NCBI GenBank assembly: GCA_947486785.1
Contig: CANKUU010000003.1
Span: forward strand, 124,001-188,000
DNA: 64,000 bases
Direction: 5' to 3'
Source: an uncultured Flavobacteriaceae bacterium
Lineage (GTDB): Bacteria > Bacteroidota > Bacteroidia > Flavobacteriales > Flavobacteriaceae
Each line of letters begins with the position of its first letter. The stretch's first letter is position 1. The position numbers and the translations under genes are program-made. The notes below the pieces were generated by a model, which saw nothing but the letters and a program-made list of their open reading frames with translations, was not told the origin of the DNA and ran no database searches. Of the stretch, positions 34,963-45,265 are shown piece after piece.

Positions 34963-35000
34963 TAAAAAAAAAACGATCATTACAAAAGAATGATCGTTTT
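34963..35000 (-). terminator. Terminator of the 35024-36586 gene
   Basis: AAAACGATCATT (34970-34981) pairs exactly with AATGATCGTTTT (34989-35000). Read on the minus strand, the hairpin runs into a long T-run. It lies 24 bases beyond the stop codon. Confidence 0.88.
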
Positions 35001-35023
35001 AGTATTACTTCCGTAAAGCTATT

Positions 35024-36586
35024 TTATTTAGCCATAATACATTCATCTAATGCTTTGCAAAAAGCTGAAAGACTTTCCTTTGTGTTTTTATATTCGCCAG
35101 CTTCTACTTTAGCTTTTAGAGAATCACAATTGACACAGAAACTTGCTAGTTTTTTGTTGAAGCCGAAAACAAATTCTTTGTTCATAGTAGAAATGCCTTC
35201 TGTTTCACTTTTTAAAAATATTACATATTCTTTACCCATGTGCTCATATAGACTAACGTTTTTACCATCGTAAACACTTTTTGCGAATTTTGGAGAAGCA
35301 TCTTTTGTATTTGCTATAATTGAAACAAATGTGATTACATCATAAGTATCACCCGTAGTTAAAACCATTTTTTTGTGGTCTTTGGCTAAAATTTCTGATA
35401 GATTTCCTGCGGTGTCATCTATCATGGCATTGGCACTCATATTTTTTAGTCTATCTGCATTAATAGCGGTTTGTAAGGTGTCATTTGAAGCGTTAATAAG
35501 AAATGCAATTAATTTTTCTGATTCTTCTTTTGGTGTTCCGGCCATTATAACTTGTTGTATTTGAACCTCGGGCTCTGCACTAAGATCTTCAGTAATTACT
35601 TCAAAATGTCTTGTTTTTAGTTCATTGATTTTTAATCTTTCTTTTAATTGGTTGATTTCAGAAATAAAACGTTTACCATCTTTTGTGTCATAACCATTGG
35701 CTATAAGCTTTTCAGCATACGCTTTTGATTTGTCAAACTGCTCCAAATGATAGTAAATTTGTGCGTTGTTGTAGTAAGAAGCGTAGCGAACTTTTCTGTG
35801 TTTTTTATCTTCTTTTGTGTAACGAGCGGCTACGTTATCAAAATATTCAATCCATGGTTGAACTTCTTGTGCAATTTCATCAAGAGGTAAATCATATTGC
35901 ATTTTGTTAAAAATTGTTTTTAAGGCAGAACTTGCTTCTTGATGTTTGCTAAATTCGGGGTGTTTTTGTGTGGCAATTATCCAGAACTTCTCTGATCTTT
36001 CGGTAGTTCTTGGTACATACCCATACATACGGTTAACCCCATTATTGGCACTATTTATAAAATAGTTACGATGGTCAACACGATAATTGTCACGAATATT
36101 GTGGCGGTTGTTGTTATAATACTTACTTGCGGCATAACTACTGTTAAAATCTTTACTATGATACTTCGAACTTGTTGAAAAATTAGATGAAAAAGTATCA
36201 CCAGTTTCCGTATTTGTGGTTGTTAATGTAGCTGTAGATTTATAGTCAACCACTGCTGAATAGAGAAAGTAGGTTTTAATGACGTTTCCATCTTTGTCTT
36301 TTTCTTCCCTTTTTCTTTTTCGTATATCTACCTCTCTAATTTTAGTGCCATGAAAATCAAACCGAAAATCTAAGGTGGCATTCGAATTCAATCGTGAAAA
36401 CCCTGAAAGATTAATACCTCGTTCGTTAGAACTGTAGGTTCTTTTTGCATTATCAAGTATAGGATTGCTAGGTAAACGTACATAAGAGACCTTAAAGTAT
36501 TCTTTATCTAAATTAGCTCGCTGTGCAATTAAAGATGTTGTTGCTAAATAGCCTAGAAATAATGTTAATAGTAGTTTTCTTTTCAT
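35024..36586 (-). CDS. Exported protein of unknown function
   Basis: A 520-residue protein with a signal peptide (KRKLLLTLFLGYLATTSLIAQ, cleavage near residue 21). Residues about 60-115 are beta-rich, 125-190 rich in Ser, Tyr, Asn and Arg, and 200-315 helical with a TPR-like pair (YYNNAQIYYHLEQFDKSKAY). The C-terminal third contains a small region ending with two Cys (FCVNCDSL) and a short Cys-Lys tail (AFCKALDEC). Similar long exported proteins of unknown role are common in flavobacteria. No catalytic motif is seen. It is monocistronic, with its own terminator. Confidence 0.7.
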   Translation of the reverse strand: MKRKLLLTLFLGYLATTSLIAQRANLDKEYFKVSYVRLPSNPILDNAKRTYSSNERGINLSGFSRLNSNATLDFRFDFHGTKIREVDIRKRKREEKDKDGNVIKTYFLYSAVVDYKSTATLTTTNTETGDTFSSNFSTSSKYHSKDFNSSYAASKYYNNNRHNIRDNYRVDHRNYFINSANNGVNRMYGYVPRTTERSEKFWIIATQKHPEFSKHQEASSALKTIFNKMQYDLPLDEIAQEVQPWIEYFDNVAARYTKEDKKHRKVRYASYYNNAQIYYHLEQFDKSKAYAEKLIANGYDTKDGKRFISEINQLKERLKINELKTRHFEVITEDLSAEPEVQIQQVIMAGTPKEESEKLIAFLINASNDTLQTAINADRLKNMSANAMIDDTAGNLSEILAKDHKKMVLTTGDTYDVITFVSIIANTKDASPKFAKSVYDGKNVSLYEHMGKEYVIFLKSETEGISTMNKEFVFGFNKKLASFCVNCDSLKAKVEAGEYKNTKESLSAFCKALDECIMAK

Positions 36587-37387
36587 GTTGAGGTTATTTA
36601 AAGTGTAAAAACGTATTGAAGATATTTTTAGTATAAATACCTGTTACTCATTTATTAACCGCAGTTAGTTTTTCTTTTGTTCATCGGTTTATTAAAAACG
36701 AAGAAATTTAAGTATTGGATCATTGTAAAAGAGGTTTTTTGAGAGCGTAATCTTGTAGTTAAACCTCAGAAAAATTGAGCATGATGGGTTGTTCATAAGA
36801 AATGACCCTCTAATGGAGAGAAATTAGTTTCAATCCTCTTTCTTATATTTCCTTTCGTCTTTTTAAAAGGCACCTACCTATATTGTTTTTTTTTAGCATT
36901 CGAATAAACCAATTAATATTTGAATGTGTATGAATATCTATCTGATTATCAGCGCTTTTTTAATATGTATCACCGATTTATGTGCGATTTTTAAAGGGTG
37001 TTTTATATCTTTCAAATACTTAGTATTCTGAATAGGTGCAGGAGCTAAATCAAAAGAATGATACCCAATATTTTTGTCACAAATGACATGAAATTTAGAT
37101 CCAAAATACTTGCTTTTATGGGAAGTACGAAGTGGAAATGTAGAATGAATATGAAAAGTAGAACATCTATTTTAATGTGTAGTTCTTGCATATTTGCAAA
37201 TAGGTATTGGCGTAGAAGCTACCACAAAAATAGCTGTAAACTCAGTAAACATTTCGCAACAGTATTTTCTAATGAATTCTGTGTAAGTAAATAGTTTTTT
37301 TGTCTTTTATTATAGACACTATTGTTTCGACAAAAGTCAACTATGAATAACCCTAAATGTACATGCATTAAGCGACTTTTTACCACT
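36587..37387. other. 800-base gap with one coding-like remnant
   Basis: A start-less frame on the minus strand (36938-37171, 77 codons) reads for example TFPLRTSHKSKYFGSKFH and CDKNIGYHSFDLAPAPIQ, which looks more like protein than chance. It has no start codon and a stop just upstream. A 78-codon plus-strand frame (37058-37294) over the same bases has poor composition and is not accepted. Nothing else is seen. Confidence 0.35.
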
Positions 37388-38101
37388 TTAAACGGCTCGC
37401 TGTACTACTTCAAAAATTTTATTACCATCACATTTTAAGGTTTTTGATGGAAATTTTAAAATCAGGGCGTAGTCATGAGTAGCCATTAAAATAGTACGCC
37501 CTGCTTTGTTAATTGCTTGTAGTACTTTCATCACTTCTACACTAGTTTGCGGATCTAAATTACCAGTAGGCTCGTCCGCGATGATTAATTCTGGGTCGTT
37601 TAGTAAAGCTCTAGCAATGGCAATACGCTGCTGTTCGCCGCCCGACAGCTCATGTGGAAATTTAAAGCCTTTAGTTTTCATACCTACTTTTTCGAGTACA
37701 CTTTCTATTTGAGCCTTTATTTTGTTTTCGTCTTTCCAGCCCGTTGCTTTTAAAACAAAGCGCATATTTTTATTGATCGTTCGGTCTGGTAAAAGCTTAA
37801 AATCTTGAAAGACTACGCCGAGCTTTCTTCTTAAAAAAGGAATGTCTTTTTCACGTAGTTTGTTCAGATTAAAATCGACAATTTTTCCATCTCCTTTCCG
37901 TAAAGGTAAATCACCATAAAGCGTTTTCATAAAACTGCTTTTTCCACTGCCAGTTTTACCAATTAAATAGACAAATTCTCCTTTTCTTACATCAAGACTA
38001 ACATCGTTTAGAACTAAAGTTTCTTTTTGAAAAATAGAAACGTTTTTAAGCTCTAAAATTATTTCTGAATCTGTTTTTTTATGCTCTTCGACTTTTAACA
38101 T
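37388..38101 (-). CDS. ABC transporter ATP-binding protein, FtsE/LolD type
   Basis: A 237-residue ATPase. Walker A is GKTGSGKSS (about 47-55), the Q-loop lies in VVFQDFKLLPDRT, the signature is LSGGEQQRIAIARALL, Walker B is ELIIADEPTGNLDP, and the H-loop His is in MATHDY. The family is that of FtsE, LolD and MacB ATPases, which work with FtsX-like permeases. DFKLLPDRT is close to FtsE proteins, which control cell-wall hydrolases at division. No permease lies beside it, so the partner is elsewhere, as is normal for FtsE in Bacteroidota. The exact role is inferred. Confidence 0.85.
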   Translation of the reverse strand: MLKVEEHKKTDSEIILELKNVSIFQKETLVLNDVSLDVRKGEFVYLIGKTGSGKSSFMKTLYGDLPLRKGDGKIVDFNLNKLREKDIPFLRRKLGVVFQDFKLLPDRTINKNMRFVLKATGWKDENKIKAQIESVLEKVGMKTKGFKFPHELSGGEQQRIAIARALLNDPELIIADEPTGNLDPQTSVEVMKVLQAINKAGRTILMATHDYALILKFPSKTLKCDGNKIFEVVQRAV

Positions 38102-38425
38102 TTAATTTGCTTCTTAAAGGTTGATAAAAGTAATACGTTCGACGGAATAATAAATTAAAGTAACCTAAAATATTTTTATAAAAATATTTTTTTTAAAGGA
38201 GTTTAATTAAGATTAAAAGCAATTGATTCTTAAATATTAACCAGGTTTTAACAGTTCTTAGTTAAAAGGTTGTTTTCTAGACCTATTAACTTTGTTTCAT
38301 TAATTTTTTTGATTTAAAAAGATATTTTTTGCGAAAGTATTTACAGCTTAAGGTTTAACTTTTAAATCTGATATACTTTGAAGCAATAATTAACGTTATT
38401 CCAAGTAGTAAATAGTTAGAACACT
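38102..38425. other. Divergent intergenic region, no distinct feature
   Basis: A 324-base AT-rich region between the FtsE-like gene and the TPR gene. It must hold two promoters, but no exact TAnnTTTG box with a spaced TTG was found on either strand. Confidence 0.5.
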
Positions 38426-41400
38426 ATGTTAAAAAATACAGTTAGTTTACTTTTTTTTGGAGCAATTTTTTTTGGAAACGCGCAAGAAACCAAAATATAT
38501 ACCCACAAAAATAAAGAGTATCAAGACGCACTTGTACTTTATAATAATGACCAGTACCAAGCTGCTCAAGCCATTTTTAGAAAGGTTAAGAAAACCACAG
38601 AAAATCTTGAAGTAAAAGCAAACAGTGCCTATTACGAGGCTAATGCTGCTATAAGACTAAATGAGAAAGGTGCCGATCGTCTCATGGAAGACTTCGTGAA
38701 ACAATATCCCACTTCAACCAAAAGAAATTCGGCCTTTGTAGACGTTGCCGAATATTATTTTGAAACAGGAAAATACCCGTATGCCTTAAAATGGTACAAC
38801 AAAGTAGATCAAAATGCGCTGTCGCGAGGCGAGCGTGAGAAATTTAACTTTAACTACGGCTATTCACTTTTTGCTTCAAAGAAATCAAAAGAAGCGGAGA
38901 AATATTTAAATAAGGTCACCGATTCACCTACGTATGCCTCTCAGGCTAAATATTATTTAGGCTACATCTCTTATCAGCAAGATGATTACGATACGGCGAA
39001 TCAACGTTTCGATCAAATTACAGATCCAGATATTTTAGAATCTAAGATGAACTATTACCAAGCTGACATGAATTTTAAGCTGGGTAAATTTGAAAAAGCT
39101 ATCGCACTTGCCAAAAAACAAATGGCGCTCGGTGATCGCAAAGAAAAATCAGAACTCAGTAAAATTATTGGTGAAAGCTATTTTAATTTAAAACAGTATT
39201 CAAATGCCATACCGTTTTTAGAAGATTACAAAGGAAAAAGAGGAAAATGGAATAATACAGACTACTATCTGCTAGGATATTCTTATTACAAACAAAGTGA
39301 TTATGAACGCGCCATTCAGCAATTTAATAAGATAATAGGTGGTACCAATAGCGTTTCGCAAAATGCGTATTATCACCTAGCCGAATGTTATTTAAAAGTA
39401 GAGAAAAAGCAAGAAGCTCTGAACGCTTTTCGAAACGCTTCTCAAATGGATTTTTCTGCTGAAATAAAAAAAGATGCCTATTTAAATTATGCACAACTTA
39501 GCTATGAAGTAGGTAATCCATACGAACCAGTACCTGAGGTAATTTCTTCATATTTAGAACAATACCCGAATGATAAGCATGCAACTAAAATGCAAGAGCT
39601 TTTGGTAGATTCTTATATCACCTCTAAAAATTTTGAAGGGGCAATGCAAATTTTAGAGAATAGCGATGGTTTTGCTAGTAAAGTAGTATACCAAAAGGTG
39701 GCATTTTATAGGGGAATAGAACAATTTTTGGATGGAGACTATGCCGCAGCTTCAGAGAGTTTTACCAAATCAATATCTAGTGCCGAAGATAATTTTTTTA
39801 AGGCAAGAGCGCACTATTGGTTGGGCGAATCATTGTATTTATTAAATAGGTATGATGAAGCTTTAAGTAGTTTTATTGCTTTTAAGAATAACCCCAGCGC
39901 AAAGTCAACCGAAGAAAATAAGGGTTTCGATTACAGTATAGCCTATACTTACTTTAAAAAGAAAGATTACAAAAATGCCATTACGTTTTTCAAAAACTTC
40001 ACCAATTCTACTACTGCTGATAAAGAAAAATTGAACGATGGCTACTTAAGATTAGGTGATTGTTACTTTGTATCGAGTACGTATTGGCCAGCAATAGAAA
40101 CATATAATAAGTCTTTAGCATTAGTAGGGCCAGAGAAAGATTATGCGGCTTTTCAGAAAGCCTTATGTTATGGTTTTGTGGGTAAGGCAGAAGAGAAAAT
40201 TGAAAATTTGAGCAACTTTGTTTCAAAGTATCCAAGATCTAGCTTAAAAGATGATGCTTTATTTGAATTAGCAAATACTTTAATAAGTGGAGGACAAGAG
40301 AATAGAGGCTTGCAAACCTACGATAAACTCGTTAAAGCGTACAAAACAAGTTCGCTAGTTCCGCAAGCGATAATGCGCCAGGGCTTAGTGCATTACAATG
40401 CAAGTAGAAATGAACAAGCCTTAGCTAAGTTTAAGACTGTTGTACGAGATTACCCAAAAACTCAAGAAGCAATTCAGGCAGTAGCGACGGCAAAATTAGT
40501 ATATGTGGATATGGGTCGTGTCAATGAATATGCAGAATGGGTGCGAGATTTAGATTTTGTTGAGGTTACAGATGCCGAATTGGATAACGCTACTTTTGAA
40601 TCGGCTGACAAGCAAAATTTAGAGGGGAAAAAGGAAGCTGCAATACGAGGCTATGAAAATTATATTAAACAATTTCCGAACGGTTTGCATGCGGTAAAAG
40701 CTAATTTTAGCTTAGGACAGTTATATTTTATTAAAGAACAAAAAGACAAAGCTTTACCGTATTTTAAATATGTTGCGGATAGGAGCGCAAGCGAATATAC
40801 TGAGCAAGCCTTAACTCGTGTTTGCGAGGTGTATTTGGGTACTAATGATTACGTGTCAGTATTACCTTATTTAGAACGTTTAGAAGAGCAAGCAGACATT
40901 AAACAAAATAGAACCTTTGCCCAATCTAATTTGATGAAGGCATATTTTGAATTAAAAGATTACGACAAAACTATTTCATACGCTAAAAAAGTTTTAGCAA
41001 CTCCAACAATTGATGATAGAATTAAGAGTGATGCGCAAACTATGATTGCCCGTTCTGCCATCGAAACTGGTGATGAGTCAATAGCAAAAATTGCTTATGC
41101 AGAAGTTTTGAAGATTGCCTCCGGTTCTTTAGCTGCTGAAGCGCTCTACTACGATGCTTATTTTAAAAACAAAGAACAAGATTATGAGAACTCAAGTGTT
41201 GCTATACAACGCTTGGCGAAAGACTATTCTAGCTATAAAGAATGGGGTGGTAAAGGATTGGTAATTATGGCCAACAATTTTTATGCTCTGGGTGATGCTT
41301 ATCAAGCGACCTATATTTTAGAAAGTGTAATTTCTAATTTTAGTCAATATCCAGAAATTGTATCAAAAGCAAAAGGTGAGCTTGCGATAATAAAAGCAAA

Positions 41401-41437
41401 AGAAGCTAAAAGTAATTCTTCGGTAAACCCGAATTAG
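38426..41437 (+). CDS. Large exported tetratricopeptide-repeat protein
   Basis: A 1003-residue protein with a short signal peptide (FFGAIFFGNAQ, cleavage near residue 20). Almost the whole length consists of TPR or Sel1-like helical pairs with recurrent patterns such as AYYHLAECYLKVEKKQEAL, YLGYISYQQDDYDTAN and AHYWLGESLYLLNRYDEAL, about 20 units. TPR proteins form scaffolds for protein contacts, here probably in the periplasm. It ends 60 bases before a TonB-receptor-like barrel gene. The TPR-barrel gene pair is widespread in Bacteroidota, and its function is not established. Confidence 0.85.
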   Translation: MLKNTVSLLFFGAIFFGNAQETKIYTHKNKEYQDALVLYNNDQYQAAQAIFRKVKKTTENLEVKANSAYYEANAAIRLNEKGADRLMEDFVKQYPTSTKRNSAFVDVAEYYFETGKYPYALKWYNKVDQNALSRGEREKFNFNYGYSLFASKKSKEAEKYLNKVTDSPTYASQAKYYLGYISYQQDDYDTANQRFDQITDPDILESKMNYYQADMNFKLGKFEKAIALAKKQMALGDRKEKSELSKIIGESYFNLKQYSNAIPFLEDYKGKRGKWNNTDYYLLGYSYYKQSDYERAIQQFNKIIGGTNSVSQNAYYHLAECYLKVEKKQEALNAFRNASQMDFSAEIKKDAYLNYAQLSYEVGNPYEPVPEVISSYLEQYPNDKHATKMQELLVDSYITSKNFEGAMQILENSDGFASKVVYQKVAFYRGIEQFLDGDYAAASESFTKSISSAEDNFFKARAHYWLGESLYLLNRYDEALSSFIAFKNNPSAKSTEENKGFDYSIAYTYFKKKDYKNAITFFKNFTNSTTADKEKLNDGYLRLGDCYFVSSTYWPAIETYNKSLALVGPEKDYAAFQKALCYGFVGKAEEKIENLSNFVSKYPRSSLKDDALFELANTLISGGQENRGLQTYDKLVKAYKTSSLVPQAIMRQGLVHYNASRNEQALAKFKTVVRDYPKTQEAIQAVATAKLVYVDMGRVNEYAEWVRDLDFVEVTDAELDNATFESADKQNLEGKKEAAIRGYENYIKQFPNGLHAVKANFSLGQLYFIKEQKDKALPYFKYVADRSASEYTEQALTRVCEVYLGTNDYVSVLPYLERLEEQADIKQNRTFAQSNLMKAYFELKDYDKTISYAKKVLATPTIDDRIKSDAQTMIARSAIETGDESIAKIAYAEVLKIASGSLAAEALYYDAYFKNKEQDYENSSVAIQRLAKDYSSYKEWGGKGLVIMANNFYALGDAYQATYILESVISNFSQYPEIVSKAKGELAIIKAKEAKSNSSVNPN

Positions 41438-41497
41438 TAATAAATATCAGAGTAAATTCCTTTAAAGAGGAGTGACATCGCTAATTAAGAACACGGC

Positions 41498-43285
41498 ATG
41501 CAAAAACAGTTTATAATAGTACTTTTTATTTTAGGTTTCACCCTTATGGGCTGGTCTCAAGATGAGCAAGAAAAAGATGATATAGGCACAGAAACGGTAA
41601 CCGTAACTAAAGCCTATACTCCAACCATTTCAGATGCGTTTAAAATTAAATCTATACCTAATGTGAACGATTCTATTGTGCTTCAAAAAAAGAAGATTGA
41701 GTACCGTATTTTTTCGGTACCGGTTGCATCAACATTTTCGCCTTCAAAAGGTAAAGCCTCTCAAGTGAAAAAAATACCGCCACCAGTATTATATAATTCT
41801 TTTGCATCAGCTGGCGGGGGTAACCCAGCTAATCTGATGGCTAAATTTTATACTAGTCGAAAAATAAATCGTGAGTCCGGTTACACTATAGGTCTAGATC
41901 ATCATTCTTCTTTTGCTAATATTGATGAAATAGATTTAAATAACACCTATTCTGATACAAAAATAGAAGCATCATACACAAAAAGTGAACGTGACTTAAG
42001 ATGGGGTGCTGATTTTGGTTTTCAACATCTAGCCTATAATTGGTACGGAACACCACAAGATTTTTTTACAACTGCGCCCCCAAGTATCAATCGCAATAGT
42101 CTTGATACCAGTCAAAGTTATTTTACGGGCGAATTGGGCGGTCATGTTCATATCGAAAATTCATTCTTTAAAAGTGCAGAACTAAAATATCGTCGTTTTT
42201 GGGATGCGGTAGAATCAGGTGAAAACAGAGCTATTTTTAAGCCTAATTTTGAGTTTAACATTGCAGATGAAACTGTAGCCGTTAAATTTGAAGTAGATTA
42301 TGTTGGAGGAAGTTTTAAAAACGCAAGCTTAAATAAAACCGAAAATATAGCTGGCATATCTTACAGTAATTTGCAAATAGGGGTTAACCCCAGTTTTACT
42401 ATTCTGCGCGATGATCTTAGCTTAAACTTGGGTTTAAAATTAGTTTATGGATTAGAGGGTGAGCAAAGTAGAAATAACTTTTATATCTATCCAGCGATAA
42501 CAGCATCTTACAGATTATTGGATGATTTTGCTATTGCTTATGGGGGTATTGAAGGTAACTTGAAACAAAATTCTTATTATGATTTTGTTCAAGAAAATCC
42601 TTTCGTATCACCAACTCTTACTATTGCGCCAACAGATAAAAAGTATGATGCCTATTTAGGTTTAAGAGGGCAATTATTGCCAAATTTAAGTTATAACCTT
42701 CGAGGTGCTTACAAAGCAGAAGACAGAAAAGCGCTGTTTAAGTTAAACCCTTTAAATACGAGCAGAAATGATGAAAAAAATTATAATTTAGGTAATTCCT
42801 ATGAGCTTTTTTCTTTTGATGGAGTAAGCTTGGGTGATGATGTAAAAACCATCTCATTTTTTGGCGAAGTTAATGTAGATATTAATCGCAACTTTACGCT
42901 AAGTGCAAATGCAGCGTATCATAGTTATACCACCGAAACAGGTAATCATGCCTGGAACCTTCCTAATTTAGAGGCGTCCATGTTTTTAGATTATCAAATC
43001 GGTAAAAAGTGGTATGCAGGAGCTAATTTGTTTTTTGTTGGCGAGCGAAAAGATTTTTCTACAATTGCAAGACCTAATTTAGAACAGCAGAACTTTCCAG
43101 CAACAATTATTAATTTAGATAGCTATATCGACTTAAATATGAATTTAGGCTACCGAGTTAACGATCAACTTTCTGTTTTTGTAAAAGGCGCCAATTTAAC
43201 AAGTAGCAACTATCAACGATGGGCTAATTTTAGGGTTCAGGGCTTGCAAGTGTTGGCTGGCGCTACCTATAAATTTGATTTGTAA
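41498..43285 (+). CDS. TonB-dependent-receptor-like outer-membrane barrel
   Basis: A 595-residue exported protein (signal ending GWSQ near residue 21). The mature N-terminus has EKDDIGTETVTVTKAYTPTISDAFKI-type sequence (given in halves: DIGTETVTVTKAYTP and TISDAFKI), which resembles the start of the plug of TonB receptors, but a full plug domain is missing. Residues about 110-595 alternate strands and turns typical of a large barrel and end in a strand with terminal aromatic residue (LAGATYKFDL). Relatives are annotated as TonB-dependent receptors without known substrate. The upstream TPR gene lies 60 bases away and is probably in the same operon. Confidence 0.75.
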   Translation: MQKQFIIVLFILGFTLMGWSQDEQEKDDIGTETVTVTKAYTPTISDAFKIKSIPNVNDSIVLQKKKIEYRIFSVPVASTFSPSKGKASQVKKIPPPVLYNSFASAGGGNPANLMAKFYTSRKINRESGYTIGLDHHSSFANIDEIDLNNTYSDTKIEASYTKSERDLRWGADFGFQHLAYNWYGTPQDFFTTAPPSINRNSLDTSQSYFTGELGGHVHIENSFFKSAELKYRRFWDAVESGENRAIFKPNFEFNIADETVAVKFEVDYVGGSFKNASLNKTENIAGISYSNLQIGVNPSFTILRDDLSLNLGLKLVYGLEGEQSRNNFYIYPAITASYRLLDDFAIAYGGIEGNLKQNSYYDFVQENPFVSPTLTIAPTDKKYDAYLGLRGQLLPNLSYNLRGAYKAEDRKALFKLNPLNTSRNDEKNYNLGNSYELFSFDGVSLGDDVKTISFFGEVNVDINRNFTLSANAAYHSYTTETGNHAWNLPNLEASMFLDYQIGKKWYAGANLFFVGERKDFSTIARPNLEQQNFPATIINLDSYIDLNMNLGYRVNDQLSVFVKGANLTSSNYQRWANFRVQGLQVLAGATYKFDL

Positions 43286-43616
43286 TTAGCTTCAATTTTA
43301 ACCAAGTAGAACTTTTTTAGCCAAACTAATGGTTTTTGAGTTTAAACGCATTGAAGTACTAGCTGCAATAAGCAACAAAAAATATAAAGTTTGTAATCTT
43401 AAGGGCTATAGGGTGTTGATTACCAGCTTTAAAGCTAAAGCAACTGAAGACTATTTTTTTTTAAATTTGTAATTTTTTGGGGTACTAATCTTATTTATGA
43501 GTAAGACATTTTAGCAGCAGTTGTTACTTGTGTGAGATTTTTAAGTTTTCTTTAACCTTTTAGTAGCTAATGCAGCTATTTATCGATTTTTTAACTTAAA
43601 CTAAAATTTGCTTACC
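43286..43616. other. Gap of about 340 bases, no distinct feature
   Basis: AT-rich DNA with no open frame of note and no clear terminator for the barrel gene. A TATTTTTG box at 43617-43624 near its right end may drive the cytochrome gene. Confidence 0.45.
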
Positions 43617-43650
43617 TATTTTTGTAATGCTAGAAAAGAAAAATAATATT

Positions 43651-45075
43651 ATGTTAAAATATCTATTAAACAGCTTTGTGGTGCTTTTGTGTTTCGGATT
43701 TTTGCTGATAAGCTGTAAATCTGACGATTCTTCTGACCGACCTGAGGCTTCAATAGACTCAGATGGTGATGGTATTCTTGATGATGAAGAACTAGCAAAC
43801 GGCACCAATAGAAATAATGCTTGCGATCCTATTCAAAACTCAGGGTATACGGGCTATGATGATACCAATAGTATTTGGCTAGCATCTGATTGCGATAGTG
43901 ATGGTATTTCTAATGGCGATGAGCTGTCAGCATCAACTGATCCTTATGTAGACCAAATTACAGATTCAGATGGTGATGGTGTTGTTGATAGTGAAGAAAT
44001 AGCTAATGGTACCAATATCAATAATCCTTGCGATCCGCAGCAAGACCCTGGTTATATGGGTTATAATGGATCTAGTACTTTGTGGTTAATGTCTGATTGT
44101 GATTCAGACGGGGTATTAAATGGTGAAGAGCTAACGAACGCAACAGATCCATATTTTGATGATGTTGTTTATCCCATCGCTGAATTCCGACAAAACCTTT
44201 CAGAACTAAATATATTTAATGGCAATCCAGGTAACCTAGAGTTTAATAGTACGGTTTATGAATATGATTTAGCGACCCCATTATATACAGATTATGCCTA
44301 TAAGTTGCGCTCCATATCAATTCCAAAAGATACTAAAATGACCTATCAAGGCGAAGGTTTGTTAGGTTTCCCTGATGGTACAATAATCACCAAAACATTT
44401 TACTATTTAAATGATGAGAGAGATCCTTCGGCGGGTAAGAAATTAATTGAAACACGTCTCTTGATAAAGCAAAATGGAAGTTGGCAAATGGGTAATTATT
44501 TATGGAACAATGCCCAAACTGATGCAGAACTTAGCACAAGTGCACCTTTAGTTAATGTAAATTGGATAGATCTTAACGGCACAAGCCGGTCATTAAATTA
44601 TCAAGTACCACTGCCGGTAAATTGTACACAATGTCATAATAAAAGTGGTAATTCTATTCCTATTGGTCCAAAAGCAAGAAACTTAAACGTTGAAAAAAAC
44701 GGTGTTAATATACTCCAAAGCTTTATTGTTAACGACTTGTTGGATGGTGCGCCAAATCTTTCTCAAATTGAAGCATTGCCAGAATGGTCAAACACCTCTT
44801 TTACACTTGAAGAGCGGGCACGAGCGTACATAGATGTCAATTGTGCACATTGCCACCAACCTGGAGGTTTTCATAATTCAACTACAGGTACACGGCCCGA
44901 TTTTAGGTTCGAAACAAGTTTCAGTAACTCTAACATAGAAGATTTTAAGGCCGATATTAGAAGTCGGGTTGCAACTTCGCCTGCATTTGGCCCTTCTATG
45001 CCTTTAATTGGTAGAAATGTGCTTCATGAAGAAGGAGTTCAATTAATTCAAGATTATATTGACTCTTTAAATTAG
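43651..45075 (+). CDS. SO2930-family diheme c-type cytochrome with TSP3-like calcium repeats
   Basis: A 474-residue lipoprotein from ATG 43651 (signal FVVLLCFGFLLISC). The ATG at 43627 adds only eight residues. Residues about 30-150 contain four thrombospondin type 3-like calcium motifs (DSDGDGILDDEE, DCDSDGISNGDE, DSDGDGVVDSEE, DCDSDGVLNGEE). The C-terminal 300 residues match the SO2930/HNE_0200 family with two heme sites, CTQCH and CAHCH, and conserved blocks such as YAYKLRSISIPK and GNYLWNN. It is an exported electron carrier or oxidoreductase of unknown partner. The calcium repeats are probably a rigid spacer from the membrane anchor. Confidence 0.85.
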   Translation: MLKYLLNSFVVLLCFGFLLISCKSDDSSDRPEASIDSDGDGILDDEELANGTNRNNACDPIQNSGYTGYDDTNSIWLASDCDSDGISNGDELSASTDPYVDQITDSDGDGVVDSEEIANGTNINNPCDPQQDPGYMGYNGSSTLWLMSDCDSDGVLNGEELTNATDPYFDDVVYPIAEFRQNLSELNIFNGNPGNLEFNSTVYEYDLATPLYTDYAYKLRSISIPKDTKMTYQGEGLLGFPDGTIITKTFYYLNDERDPSAGKKLIETRLLIKQNGSWQMGNYLWNNAQTDAELSTSAPLVNVNWIDLNGTSRSLNYQVPLPVNCTQCHNKSGNSIPIGPKARNLNVEKNGVNILQSFIVNDLLDGAPNLSQIEALPEWSNTSFTLEERARAYIDVNCAHCHQPGGFHNSTTGTRPDFRFETSFSNSNIEDFKADIRSRVATSPAFGPSMPLIGRNVLHEEGVQLIQDYIDSLN

Positions 45076-45265
45076 TCGTATTTTGTGTGAATAAACGTAG
45101 TAAAATTATCCGTAAATTTCTTAGGATGTTTTCTTTTTGTTCTTTTTAAATTGCTGATTGTCTATGTTTTAAGTAATTTATGTTGTAGTTCAACGAATAA
45201 AAATACTTTTTATCGGACGATAACGTTATGGTTTTCTAATCATAAGTTAATCAAACCGAAATCAT

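Noticed and set aside
37058-37294. 78-codon plus-strand frame
   Set aside because: It has poor composition (many Cys, Met, Arg and Lys), no promoter and no family. A minus-strand fragment over the same bases looks better.
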